DNA of 64,000 nucleotides, taken from NCBI GenBank assembly GCA_022410635.1, contig JAJVDF010000498.1:278904-342903 (forward strand), in the 5' to 3' direction. Shown here in pieces: positions 23,129-34,107 of the stretch; within the stretch, counting starts at the first letter, position 1, and every line of letters starts with the position of its first letter. A program made the translations under genes and the position numbers. A model generated the notes under the pieces. The model was not told where the DNA came from. It saw only the letters and a program-made list of their open reading frames with translations, and did no database searches. This DNA comes from Tretioscincus oriximinensis. Taxonomy: Eukaryota; Chordata; Lepidosauria; Squamata; Gymnophthalmidae.

Positions 23129-23260
23129 AGAAATGTCATCTCTATCCCTACTTTTAAATATTGTTTTATACTGTTTTAATTTTGTAGTGGTGTTTTACTG
23201 TTTTGGCCACCTTGAGACCTTCGGGTATAGGGAGGGGTATAAGTATAAATAAATAAATAA

Positions 23261-24898
23261 TTCATGTTTCCTGTTTTATGGCTTTATGTTGTATTTCTGC
23301 CTGCTTTTCTAGGCCATTTTTTCACTATGACAAATGCTTATTATAAAAGCTTGAATACCCAGCAGCTTCATGAAGCTGGCAGTAGCAGCAGAAGCCCAAA
23401 TGTGAAAAAAAGTGAAACAGAGCTGTTATGGTGAAGGCAGCAGGGCCTGCTGGGAATTGTAGTTCAAGTAGCGGGCAGCCTTCTGCCCTGTGTGGGGCTC
23501 TGCCCTGCAAATTACAGTTTCCTCCTGCAGCTACCCTTCGGAAGGAGCCAGTCTTTACGCAGTGCCACCCACAGGAAACCTTTTTCTGCTTACAGGAAGG
23601 TGGTCAGGAGACCTATGTATACCATTATATTTTAGCCATTTCCTGGTTGACTGCATGAGCACCCCAATACATACCTCTATGCAGTTTCTTGGCAAAGACA
23701 CAGAAATGGTTTGCCTTAGCCTGCTTCTAGGAAAAACCTGGGAATTAAACGTTGGATAAAAGGGAAAGCAATAATATTTCAAAGTAAAATATATTAGCAA
23801 AGACAAAGAACAAATAAGGGAAATCTTTGCTTTAATTTAAGTGTCAGACATTCTTTGAAATAATGAGCCACAATTAATCTTTCAATTTTTTGGCAATGTT
23901 AAAGAATTGGGGGGGGGGGGGGGACATCATTACTGGATTGAAAGAGAAGAAGCTTCCAAAAATATGGTACCTCTCTATAAAGCCCAGAATCTAAAATGTT
24001 CATAGCTTTTACAGCGATTTGATTTAAATTTCAATGGAAATATGTGTCCTAGGGCAAAGAATCTGGATAAAAATTACAAAGTCACTTAACGTTTTATATT
24101 ACCCAATTTGATTCCATCTGAGCAGACGGGAATAGCAAAATTGAATAATTACTCCTGTAAACTACAGAGACAGGAAGCCCGTCACAAGTACGGAGAATTA
24201 CTACCACCTAAACTTATTTTTTTAACTGTTCAAAATAACAGCCATTCCTTGCAGTCTGTCTAAAAAAATTATTAATACCAAATACAGAGTACAGATCAGT
24301 AGCAGGTCTCTGCCGTAGCTGGAAAATATACACCTTGAAATACAAGTTCATTATCCAATTCCGTTATTTTTGCTGTAGTGTTTATTAGCTTTATAAGCAA
24401 CTACAGCAGGCTTTCAGCATGACACTCAGTTCAGAAGCATTAAATATGTTACCATCTGTTGTAAACTAATGAACACGATGTAATTTTATGTGTTTTGAAA
24501 TGACACATTTGAAGGGTTTGTTTACACATTTGCATTAATTGTATGTAGGGTCTTGCAAAAGGCACATCTTCAAGATTTTTCAAGATAAGATGTTTATAAT
24601 CTACAAGATTAATTTCCTCAGTGATTTCTCCACAACATTTGTTTCTTCTTACTCCTTTGAGTTGCATGTTAAGACTATTTTGTGGTTATTTAAAAAATAG
24701 GTCCCTTCTTCATCAGGCTTTAATAAATTCCAGAATATCACCTTCCACATGCTCATGTAGACTATTGCAAACCTCAGATAGGGCCTGCCACAATGAGTAC
24801 TAGCATCCAGATGGCTGTTTCCTATGTGTGGGGGACAGTCTAGATGACCATCTACCTTGAAGAGTTATTTATGAGCATGAAAAAGAATGTAAATATAA
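23261..24898. other. No gene recognised; 15-base G run
   Basis: Mostly unrecognised AT-rich DNA, with a moderately GC-rich part at 23360-23620. An uninterrupted run of 15 G lies at 23909-23923. Confidence 0.4.
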
Positions 24899-25868
24899 TA
24901 GAACATAAAAACGTAAGAGGAACTCTGCTGAATGGGGTCAGGGCCCATCTAGTCTTGCATTCTTCCTCACCTGTGGGAATCAGTAATATAGCATATATTA
25001 ATTGGCAATATATAGATTAATATTAAAATGAACTTGGATTGACCCCTGTGAGCCAAAGCAGGCCTGTAGGGAAATTTTGGAAAAAAATCTCTGGTCAACC
25101 CAGCCCAGGAGCAAACAGGAGAGGCCAAATCCTCTCTTCCTGCCCTAAAGGCATATCTTATTCATGAAATCTTGCCAGACTGAATAGATTGATTGGCACC
25201 CATTGTGGCAAAGGCACTATCTTTGTTTAACCAGGCTGTGCACCTGGGCTGAAACCATCAGCCTGATAGTGGCCTGGAGATAAACCATTTAGGACCATTA
25301 AGACTACTTCTCCTGAGGGTGAGTCACTGGGATCCAGTAATTAGAATAATGGCAAAGGCTAACAATGGCTATAGAGGGTCCACCCTGTTTACCAACATCA
25401 TACCATATTTGGCATTTCCTGACCAGGCTGCACCTCCTTGGGGAGGAAAGAACTACATCACACAGGTGTCACAACCTGGGTCCACCCTGACCCACATGGG
25501 GTGTACCTACCCCTTTTTTGACATCATAATCTTTGATACATGCCTTCTGATTTGGGTCAAAAAAGATTGAACACGAGGGCATTCTGGAGGACTCTATGAC
25601 CCGTGGACCTCCTGAAATTGCTTCTTGATCCAAGTCTTGTTGCCCGTGTGATTCCTGTTACACGTGTCTGACTACTCCGGACCAAGCTGCCTTTGATCTC
25701 CGTAAGGCATCTAATAATGTGGAAAGCGAACCCCCGTTGCTCACCCCTTGGTTCATAAATTGCACCTGGGCAGTCTCAAGAAGAAGCAAGCAAAATCCTC
25801 ACTTGTTCTCAGCAAACCTGGCTATCTCACTATTTACTCCATCATCCAGAATACCCATGCAGTCTGTC
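24899..25868 (-). mobile_element. CR1-clade (L3-like) LINE, split and internally deleted
   Basis: 24899-24971 is the reverse complement of the terminus (GAACATAAAAACGTAAGAGG, CATCTAGTCTTGCATTCT). The next expected block, ATTGCACCTGGGCAGTCTC, appears only at 25758, after a 768-bp insertion. Beyond it, TCAGCAAACCTGGCTATCTC at 25822 comes from the reverse transcriptase region (compare 35883), so the sequence between has been deleted. Confidence 0.75.
24972..25739 (+). mobile_element. LTR-like insertion inside CR1
   Basis: This block interrupts a CR1 tail and is flanked by a perfect 6-bp direct repeat, CTCACC (24966-24971 and 25740-25745). It starts with TG and is more GC-balanced than its surroundings. 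Near its end is a polyadenylation-like CTAATAATGTGG. It looks like a solo LTR of an old endogenous retrovirus, but its last bases are not the usual CA. The open frame at 25319-25570 within it has no recognisable domain. Confidence 0.45.
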
Positions 25869-26675
25869 ATGGTTTATCTCAATAGGGTTTATCTTAACAG
25901 TAGCACAATCCTAAGTACATTTTCTTGGAAACAGGTTCCTCTGGTTTTTTGGATAAAATATCAGTTACAATTGCTAGCTAATTATGCAATAGTACAGTCC
26001 CTAGAACTCCCCCCCCCCAAAAAAAAAGAACAAAAAAACCCTTGTGTGGTAAGCATAAAACTGCTTACATGCATCATCTTTAAATAAGGCTGGCAAGTGG
26101 TGACCCAAGCCAAACAGAATTTTCTAAGTTCTAACATGTTTTATTTTAGACATTTCCAGTCAACAAGACTGCAACTTCTGTTTAGATTGGAAGAGATTAT
26201 TTATCTGCAGGCATTTTGCAGAGCTGTGGGCAGCTTTACAGGAACCTTGGCAGCCAGCCACCATGATTTGTGAGATGTCAGCCATTAGACAAATTCCCCT
26301 TTCAATGGGCTTGGTATGAATCATTGTATAAGATGGCAAAGCCAAATGATATGTGGTATCCAGCAAATGCTTATTTCCTTAGCATATAACGTTGCCATCG
26401 CATAACTCCCCTGGCCCACATAGAGGCTTATCAGCAATACTGAGAGAATCCTTGTAGGCCTTTTTTAAGGACTTGAACCACATGCTTTTAATTTTGCAGT
26501 CAGACTTTAAAAGAGGAGACAAAGATTAACAAGATCAACAATTAAATCAATCATTGGAGATTTAAACTAGACCATTATATTAAATCTTTTATGTATTGAC
26601 AGCTGTATGGGGAACTGGCCACTGGTTACCATGATAGAGGGGCTCTAAAGAAGAAGCATAAGGACTGCCACAATA
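25869..26675. other. No gene; C/A homopolymer pair
   Basis: Contains a run of C followed by a run of A near 26010-26028. Otherwise unrecognised. Confidence 0.4.
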
Positions 26676-26785
26676 TGTCTTGAGAACAAAAGACAGCAGG
26701 AACAGGATATGACCTTTCCCTGCAATTGATGTGGCCGGAGCTACTTATCCCACATTGGCCTTATTATGTACCAGTGAGCCTGCTN
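26676..26785 (+). pseudogene. Second LINE remnant with zinc-finger-like motif
   Basis: Translates as CLENKRQQEQDMTFPCN*CG then RSYLSHIGLIMYQ*AC. It aligns with the minus-strand remnant at 12886-13145 (NRQQC..., CS*CSWTCLSYIGLVSHQSAC). The TGA at 26727-26729 sits at the same residue of the C-x2-C as the stop in the other copy. A further TGA lies just before the last AC. Confidence 0.45.
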
Positions 26786-26877
26786 CTCGTTTATTTAAGA
26801 CATTTTCATTCTACTTTTCCTTTGAAGAGTGAGTGAGTCAAAGCAGCATGCATNGTCACTTCAAAGACGTCTATTGT

Positions 26878-27455
26878 TGATGAAAATGGAGATGGGACAG
26901 CACCTCCCTTATGAAGTCAGGCTGCAACGTCTGGGCTTCTTCAGCCTCAAAAGGCGACATTTGAGAGGTGATCTGATTGAAATGTACAAAATCATGCATG
27001 GGATGGACAGGTTGAATAGAGAAAAAATGTTTTCTCTATCACATAACTCAAGGACCAGAGGGCACTCCTTAAAACTGTTGGGTAGAATAGTGAGAACAGA
27101 CAAAGGAAAGTATTTTTTCACCCAGAGGGTCATCGGCCTGTGGAATTTACTTCCTGAAGAAGTCGTGGTAGCTAACAGCTTGGATAGTTTCAAGACAGGA
27201 CTAGACAGGTTTATGGACACCAAGGGTATGAATGGGTACTAGGATGGATGTCTGGATGTTGCCTCCGGGATGGAGCAACAGGAAGGACTCTTGAAATACC
27301 ATTTGCAGGGAGTCATGAACAGGTGCATATTTTGCTTTCCTCTGTTCGGACTGCCCAGGTGCATCTGGTGGGCCTCTGTGTGACACAGAATGCTGGACTT
27401 GATGGGCTGTGGCCTGATCCAGTATGGCTCTTCTTATGTTCTTTTGTTCTTATGT
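26878..27455 (+). mobile_element. CR1-clade (L3-like) LINE, 3' end
   Basis: The coding remnant reads [55 protein letters not shown] and LDSFKTGLDRFMD, the typical CR1 C-terminus. The 3' UTR has GCCTCTGTGTGACACAGAAT and GGACTTGATGGGCTGTGGCC. It ends in TTCTTATGTTC-type repeats at 27455. About 120 codons of the coding part remain open, so this copy is younger than the others. Confidence 0.88.
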
Positions 27456-27589
27456 GAGCTCCTTCTAGGATGCTCATAGGTGTCCTTTGAAGATAGCGAT
27501 ACACTAATGCCAAGGATATTAAGCATAAATATTCAGAACTGTTATTGTGGGTTTCTTATTATTAAAACTGCTTTGCGTTCCTTGACTAA

Positions 27590-27983
27590 GGCTGTGTGCA
27601 CACGATGTTTTTCTATATCATTTATAGCACAGTCAGGCACACATGCTAAGCACTTTTCAGTAAACACCATTTTTCCTGGAATAAACTATTGCTCAGATAT
27701 TCAAGCATCATTCTGGAGAACCTCTGTAATCTTGCAACCATATATGTGTGCTTAAATTAGACGTGAGATGTTTAAACAACCAAGAACGTGGCATTTGTTT
27801 CGATTGGCTGTTGTGAGTACAAAAAAAAATTATTGGACGGTACTGCAACGAGATCAATGAGTGATGTTATGGAACTGGAGTATTGGTCAGGGAATAGACA
27901 TGTTTGGTGTGCACGGACAGCTTGTTGCTATATTCTGGATTATAGCACTGTAGCGGTTTTTAAGTTGTCATGTGCACCTAGCC
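27590..27983. repeat. PIF/Harbinger-type MITE, copy 1
   Basis: Begins GGCTGTGTGCACACGATG and ends CATGTGCACCTAGCC, imperfect inverted ends, flanked on both sides by TAA (27587-27589 and 27984-27986). TAA/TWA target duplications are typical of PIF/Harbinger. A homologous copy with the same flank is at 59863-60224. It has no transposase. Confidence 0.75.
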
Positions 27984-27986
27984 TAA

Positions 27987-29755
27987 GAACGTGAGTGTGG
28001 GTGCTCACTTCTCTGCTAATTATTTCTACATAGCACGTGTGTCACCCAGAGTTATTCATATTCTTACTTTATCATTAAAGTGGAAATCCTTTTCAGGATT
28101 CACGATACATCCAGACTGCACCTTCTCTTTCTCGTGTATTTGCCTGAAGATACCCTGAGGCTTCCTACATGCCTACAGCTCCCCAAATGCCCTCTTTGTC
28201 ATTGCCTGCTCTCCCAATCCCCAACCCCCCATTACTAGGCAGTGAATACAAAAAGAACAAAACCTAAAAACATGTGTTTAAAAATCACTGAGGTTTCAGG
28301 CTTTGACGGGGGAGTTAATGGAAAATACTGTGTTTTCTTTTATAAATTTATCAGGGAGAACAGCTTTTCTATGCCCTGCCTCACTAAAAAGAATTGCAGA
28401 GCTGGAACTCTCAGATTATCTCAGAGTTTTGTCTACACGGTACTATCGTGATGCAAAGAGCATGGAAAGCTGAATAAAAGGACTAGGAGGAAAAGTGTAA
28501 TATTGGAGCTTTCTAATGCTACCACTGCTGGTCCCCATATTAGGTGAGGCAAATCCCCCATAATCAAATCATAATAGCATGAAGAAAACTATCTGGAAGA
28601 ACTCTTCTGAATTGGAGAAGATTAGTAAGCTTGAAAAAAGATTCATGAGAAACAGTCATGTAGTATTAAGAGAACCAATGTGTGCTATGTTTATTCACAT
28701 TTATTGTCCTGTGTTATTTGCTTTTACATAGGATGCCCCATACCCTAAAATAAACAATCTCTATTTTGACTGGAAAAATTAAAATAAACAAATTGAAAAG
28801 AGTTTATGAGGAATATCTATAAGGAATTAGATATCAGAGAAAAATGCTTCTTCACCAGTGGCAGTTATGTGAGGACAGTATTTCCTTATGTTAGATGAAA
28901 GAATGCAACAGTTGGATTTTTGTTTGCTAAAGTTGCTTCGGGCACAATAACCCAGGGAAATGAAAACTGCTAGGAAGTCTTTATAAAAGGCTATAGTCCA
29001 CTCTCTGCACTCATGCAGATTCCCTTGCCTGCATTTAAGGTGGGAACACATTTTTCCTTAGAATGAATGAAAAAGAAGAAAAGAAAAGTAAACTGCAGAA
29101 AAAAGAAAAGGAAAAAATATGCAGTAGAGTGGTTTGTATTTACCGTTATGTTCCCCTGACTTTTGTTCCTCTAGGACAGCTAAGGCAGTTGAGTTTCATT
29201 GTTCCCCGAGAAGCTCATGAATATTTCAGTTCCAAATGGCTGAATGTTGTTTTTATTAGCCTATTTAAATAGCAGAGCCAGTATGTTTTCCTGCATGTGG
29301 CTGAAAAGAGGAATATTTGTGGCATGCGGCAATAAACAAAAAAGAAATACATAGTGTGTGGCTCTATAAAAATGTAACAAATGAATGCTTTTTAGAGTCC
29401 ACACAGTAATGCATCACATCTCAGGCTTGACTTAATGCATCATTTATTTTAAAAGCCACAGTTTCAAACAAATACATACTTCTTGGGATTGAAAACCTTT
29501 CGACTAGCCTGTTCTCTCCACCACAAAGATACCAGTCAGTGAGTAATGGCAATCCTGATATTGTCATCTAATCTTATTTTACATTTCCCCCCTCTTAAAG
29601 TGTCCCTTATCTGTTTTCCTTCCTCAACTATTCTGCCTTGTGCTTTTGATCAAGATCTCTGACACTGTTGGGGGGGTCACATATGTGATGACATGTAGCA
29701 TAGATTAGCTTTGGAAATAGAGGACTATTATGGATGCCCAGTTTGGGAGGCATAT
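27987..29755. other. AT-rich DNA, nothing recognised
   Basis: No gene. Open frames such as 28242-28451 and 29063-29272 show no family signature. Confidence 0.4.
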
Positions 29756-29789
29756 AGGGTTACCAGAAAGAAGCAGGACAGGAGCACTG

Positions 29790-29821
<32 letters not shown>

Positions 29822-29843
29822 TGTATGTATGTATGTATGTATG

Positions 29844-29877
<34 letters not shown>

Positions 29878-30195
29878 TGTATGTATGTATGTATGTATTT
29901 ATATACGTACTTATTTATTTATTTATAATAAATATAAATTGGGAAAGGGAAACCTCAAAGGAAGAGTTAAAGAAGAGCATCCATGTATTCCATGGTAATG
30001 CTAGACACACATCAAGGGGGGGAACTATATCATAGTCTGGGGGCCATGGGTTCCCACTCCTTTTGATGCAGAAAGAGGGGGTACAACCAGATGTGTCAAA
30101 GAGGAAATATTAGCAAGTGCTGTTGTCCTTACAAGCTGCTTCTGCTGAAATTTCCTCTTTGACAGATTCGTTAAAGATGCTAAAGTCTTGTAATG
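29756..30195. repeat. Diverged MITE of the GTTACCAGA family, with inserted microsatellite
   Basis: AGGGTTACCAGAAAGAAGC at 29756 looks like a left end of the family at 2837 and 10419. 30087-30195 carries internal blocks (TGTCAAAGAGGAAATATTAG and TGAAATTTCCTCTTTGACAG) that are partly inverted relative to each other. The (TATG)n array lies between. The boundaries are uncertain. Confidence 0.35.
29789..29898. repeat. (TATG)n microsatellite, about 110 bp
   Basis: Tandem TATG/GTAT units with one TATA interruption around 29846. The unit length of four makes Met-Tyr-Val-Cys repeats in every forward frame, which explains two spurious open frames here. Confidence 0.95.
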
Positions 30196-30480
30196 CTGCC
30201 CCCCCCCCCACTAAACAGTCAGGATTCCACATTTGCATAATAGTTCTAAACATTTTGAGACCATCAATCAGAAAATGTCCTTTCAGATGTCCCTGAAATG
30301 TCTATTCTTGCATCTTTTAGGCACGATTAAAATTCATCTATTCATCCAAGCATGCCTAGTGTGAATGAATGTCTTTTCGTACTACATCCAGTTTTTAATA
30401 ATTGTTTTACATTTTGCTGTGTTGATTTTATCTTTGTTTTGAAGTTGTTTAGTAAACCTCTTTGGGACAGTGTAAACTTC

Positions 30481-31027
30481 TTTAGTATAGATTACCACAA
30501 GAGGTGGTGAGTACTCCTTCAGTGGAAAGCGTCAAACAGAAGCTAGACAGCCATCTATCTAGGATGGTTTAGTGAATTCTACATTGAGTAGGGGACTGGA
30601 CCCAGTATTTATTTCCTTACATTTTTATACCGCCCTATACCCAAAGGTTTCAGGGACGTTAACAATAAAAACAAAATTAATATATTAAAACAACAGTATC
30701 TGAAAGTAAGGAAGTGAGAGCAGTTTTTTGAACCAAAGGCCAGGTTAAAGAGATGCATCTTCAAGTGTTTTCTAACTGCATACAGAGATGGTGGTTGATG
30801 CACCTCAAGTGAAAGATTGCTCCATAGACTGAGGGCTGTCAATGACAATGTCCTACCCCAAGTTCCCCTGCCCCATCTCTGCCACTGAGAGTCAGGAGGG
30901 CCTTCTCTGCAGATCTTAAGGAAGGGGCAGGTTGATATGGGACAAAGCATTCCTTTATATATTTAGGGTAAAAAAATTTCAGGGCTTTATAGGTCCTGGA
31001 GATCTCTTCCAAAGCTTTGATTCTATG
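30481..31027 (+). mobile_element. CR1-clade LINE 3' end, interrupted by L2
   Basis: 30481-30605 has the CR1 tail (GAGGTGGTGAGTACTCCTTC, CTAGGATGGTTTAGTGAATT). The missing end (CTGGAGATCTCTTCC then TTTGATTCTATG) resumes at about 30992-31027. The two parts join in the expected CR1 order, so the material between is a later insertion. Confidence 0.8.
30606..30991 (-). mobile_element. L2-clade LINE 3' fragment nested in CR1
   Basis: On the minus strand it ends GGGCGGTATAAAAATGTAAG then GAAATAAA. Its decayed C-terminus reads ALSLWSNLSLEVHQPPSLYA and LKMHLFNLAFG, as in the larger L2 copies. Confidence 0.85.
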
Positions 31028-31139
31028 TTTTTTCTATAAATCAGGATGTTGTATATAAATATTTTAAATAAATAAATAAAATTCAAAAGCAGTAGCTAAT
31101 TCACCATAGGCTCTTTCTGCACTGGCCTTATTCTGGATA

Positions 31140-31351
31140 GTCCAGCAAAGGAGCTAGCAGCACTTTGAGACTAACTTGAGAAAAGTGGTTGGCATAAGCT
31201 TTCGTAGACAGGTCTACTTCTTCAGATGCATCTGAAGAAGTAGACCTGTCTACGAAAGCTTATGCCAACCACTTTTCTCAAGTTAGTCTCAAAGTGCTGC
31301 TAGCTCCTTTGCTGGACTTTCTGCTAGACTAACACGGCTATTTCTCTGAAA
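31140..31351. mobile_element. Penelope-like/hammerhead-bearing repeat, copy 5, with 12-bp target duplication
   Basis: 31139-31318 is a perfect palindrome, two 90-base arms with no spacer. Each arm is one unit of the family. A plus-orientation terminus (CTAGACTAACACGGCTATTT) follows to 31351. The insertion is bounded by the perfect direct repeat TTATTCTGGATA at 31128-31139 and 31352-31363. A 12-bp duplication does not fit common cut-and-paste transposons. It fits target-primed retroelements, including Penelope-like elements. Confidence 0.7.
31232..31259 (+). ncRNA. Hammerhead-ribozyme-like core (best copy)
   Basis: CUGAAGA, one A, stem GUAGAC / loop CU / stem GUCUAC, then GAAA and a GC-UUAU-GC mini-helix III ending near 31266. 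Core residues CUGANGA and GAAA are intact. The base expected to be U before the cleavage position is C here, so cleavage is doubtful. The mirror copy lies at 31198-31225 on the minus strand. Confidence 0.4.
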
Positions 31352-31453
31352 TTATTCTGGATAATAATGGTGCAGACTATGTCAAGTCTTACCAAGTACT
31401 TCTTGTAGNCTACAGTAATATGTGGATGGTAGGCCCAGTGCAGAAAAGACGCA

Positions 31454-33219
31454 GCACCTTTAGTTCAGCCTGGAGCTGTTTAGTCTATGGAGTGATTCCA
31501 AATCCAAAAACCCAGCATCAAAGGTTGCTTCCTAGGGAGCACATCTTTAGATAGTGGTGGAATCAGATGGTGACAAGACCCAGTAGCTGGAGATGGATAG
31601 GGAGTGCTCTACCAGTCCAGAGATAACCTCATTGCTTTTGGAATTCCTTCTAAGCAAGCAGAATCTAATTACTTATTGATGGATTACCTAGTTTGTTATA
31701 TTGACCTTAATTCTGTTTGATTCAGAGAATTTAGTCCACTTTTATCTTGCACTGGGGATGGAGGAGTTTAACAAAACTAGCATGCCAGCCACAGGAATCT
31801 CAAATAAATATCCACCTGTTGTTAAAAAGTCCTCTGGGATTTTCTGCACTTTTCCACCAAATGTCATCTGTTTGAAGAAAAAGAAGCAAAGTAATAATAA
31901 AAATGCAGCATATTTGTTGCATAGATCAACAACAAAACTGTGCAGGCTTTAATATGTGAATGCAAAAGTTAATTTTTCAGAGGGAGAAAAAGCCTTAAGC
32001 CATAGATAGAATGAAAAGGGAGGGGAGAAAGGAGTGTTCTTGGAATATTGTTACTGGCAATCAAATCAGATGCTTTTGAAGGGTGCCCAGCCATGTGCAC
32101 TGGAAGGAACATTGTTCTTTCCTCATTTCCTTGGCTGGCACAATCTGCAGCTTGCTGATTTGCAGATAATTAAGGATTGCATGATGAAGGCAACAGGCAT
32201 ATTATTTGATAGAAAGGCTGAGATGAAGGTGCCAGCTAAGTCGAGAAGATTCTGTAATTTGATGTGACTGCTGTCAGGAACATAGACTCGCTGAAATTTG
32301 ATCTACTGGCTACTACTGGAGTAGCTGCTGAAGTGAAAAATGTACATGCCGGGCTTAGATGGGTTTACTGAGATCTCTGGATGTATTCATATATCGCTCC
32401 AAGGCTCAGAAATACAGTTTTAACCTTCTGAGTGCCAGAGCTGACAATTTATATTTGATGAAAGATGTGAGCTTACAACAGCTTTATCTGTTTTGGAAGT
32501 TGGGTTCTTTTAAAAAGAGGCAACAAAGAGATCTGCCAGAGAACCACTCTTTCTACCTATGGTTTTTTGACTGATCAATATTCTTCTCACTGTCAGAGAG
32601 CAAAGATAAACAATAGCCATCTGTAGATGAAAGAGGGAGCTGTGTGTGTGTGTGTGTGTGGGAGGTTTGCAAGGTTTTCTGTCCCTTTCTTTTTCTTTCT
32701 ACTCTGTCCCTCCCTCACTCTTTATTAGTTTGGGGCATATGTATTAAATAGCAGTACAGTGGTGTAAGATCATAAAGGCTTATTTAAAATAATAGCAAAA
32801 AGTCTGAGTATGTGATTATTTCAGTAAAATGTTATCTAGTAAATATGCTTTAGTCTTTGATTTCAAGGTCTTTGTATGTATTTAAGTGTCAAGTAAATGA
32901 ATTGAATAAATTGCCAACACACTGAGGTCATTACGAACCATGGTGTGATACTTATCTCTTTCATCAATAAACTGCAAATTATTTATTAACATGCAGTAAA
33001 AACATTTAAGTATAAACAACCGTCCCTTTTAGAAAATATGGCCCTTCAGTAGTTGACTCAAACTCTGAGACATTAAAACAGGTGTTTTTTTTATATAAAA
33101 AATAGCCTTTGTCATATTTCCACATGATGTAGCTCTTCCCTTACACTGAAGTCTGTTTGCTTTGATTGCAAATGCTTACCACTGATTGGTCAGCCACCCG
33201 TATGCAAGTTTGTTATTAT
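31454..33219. other. No gene; (GT)10 run
   Basis: A dinucleotide GT run lies at 32641-32660. The flanks of the 31.1 kb palindrome (CTTTCTGCACTGGCC near 31113, GGCCCAGTGCAGAAAAG near 31434) form a short inverted pair, so that insertion lies inside an older small MITE. The rest is unrecognised. Confidence 0.4.
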
Positions 33220-33405
33220 AGGGTTGCCATAAAAAAGCCAGGATAGAGCAATGCAACTTCAATATATTTGGAGAAAGAGCATTATAAACTACATCTGCTA
33301 GAATTTCCTCTGTTACAAATCCTTTAAAGCTGCAAAAATGTTGAGATAAAGATATGCTTATTTGTGATTTTCTAAGTAGCATAGGATGGTTGCAGTCTGG
33401 TTACC
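33220..33405. repeat. Diverged MITE of the GTTACCAGA family
   Basis: The left end AGGGTTGCCATAAAAAAGCC pairs loosely with TGGTTACC near 33400. Internal GAATTTCCTCTGTTACAAAT matches the block seen at about 30150. Weakly conserved. Confidence 0.35.
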
Positions 33406-33860
33406 AAATAATGGAGTCCATAAGTTCGTTATTTTTAAACACTTATACTTTACTGATTCTAGTAGGGTAGGGTTACTGAGATATAAAACAATAACATCTT
33501 TACTAAATGCTACATGTTTCTGCCTCTCTTTGTTCAAGCAAAAGAGCAAGTTGCCAACTGCAAGTTGCAAAAAAGGATGGAAAGCAAACAAGATACATTT
33601 ACCCAGTTCTCTTTTTCTGCTGTTCTGTGACAAGCACTTGCAAAAACACAACAAATGATCTAGCCTGATTTTTATGGCAACTCTGTGTTATTTTCTTATA
33701 TACGAGGAAGAGAAACCTAGGTGACTGGGGCTTCCAACTCCAACTCTCCCAGGGATGCCCCTTTAAGTATATTTGTTCATATCCAAAGTGGTTTCCATTA
33801 AACAAATGAATATGAACATGCAATGTTTATCTACTGTTTTTTCACATGTTTAATTAGTCA
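33406..33860. other. AT-rich DNA, nothing recognised
   Basis: No recognisable element or gene. Confidence 0.35.
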
Positions 33861-33965
33861 GGCTGCATCCCCATGAACAATCTTTGCCACCATGGTAGTT
33901 ACATGAGATTGAATCTGCCCCACGTTCAGCGATTCACCCAGTAAAAAGCCCCAATGAGAGGGAAA
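33861..33965. repeat. Harbinger-like fragment, GGCTGCATCCCCATGAA end
   Basis: GGCTGCATCCCCATGAACAA followed by CTGCCCCACG and TCAGCGATTC matches the left end of the element at 37858-38313. Its right end is not found. Confidence 0.5.
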
Positions 33966-34107
33966 ATCCCCTCTAAACATGATTTCTGAATATATTTTCC
34001 TAAACACATGTAGGTTATCTCACTCTCTAGAAAGAAACGCCAAGCAACAAGGCTCTCTTGAAAAACACAAGCAGCAGGTAGATTAGCCCCCCTTTCCTCT
34101 GTAGAAC

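Larger units (their letters stand above)
19851..23260 (+). mobile_element. Nearly full-length, inactive L2-clade LINE
   Basis: About 3.4 kb with a 5' leader, an endonuclease region, a reverse transcriptase, a C-terminal region and an L2 3' UTR. The UTR carries CACCTTGAGACCTTCGGG and ends in AAATAAATAAATAA at 23260. The reading frame is broken by several stops and at least three frameshifts, so the copy is dead. Five single ambiguous bases lie within 22992-23021. The 5' boundary is placed just after the preceding L2 tail and is approximate. Confidence 0.85.

Noticed and set aside
29789..29898. Possible CRISPR-like repeat array
   Set aside because: It is a 4-bp tandem repeat without spacers, in a vertebrate genome.
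29711..30035. Two overlapping open frames with Met-Tyr-Val-Cys repeats
   Set aside because: They are translations of the (TATG)n microsatellite and carry no protein information.
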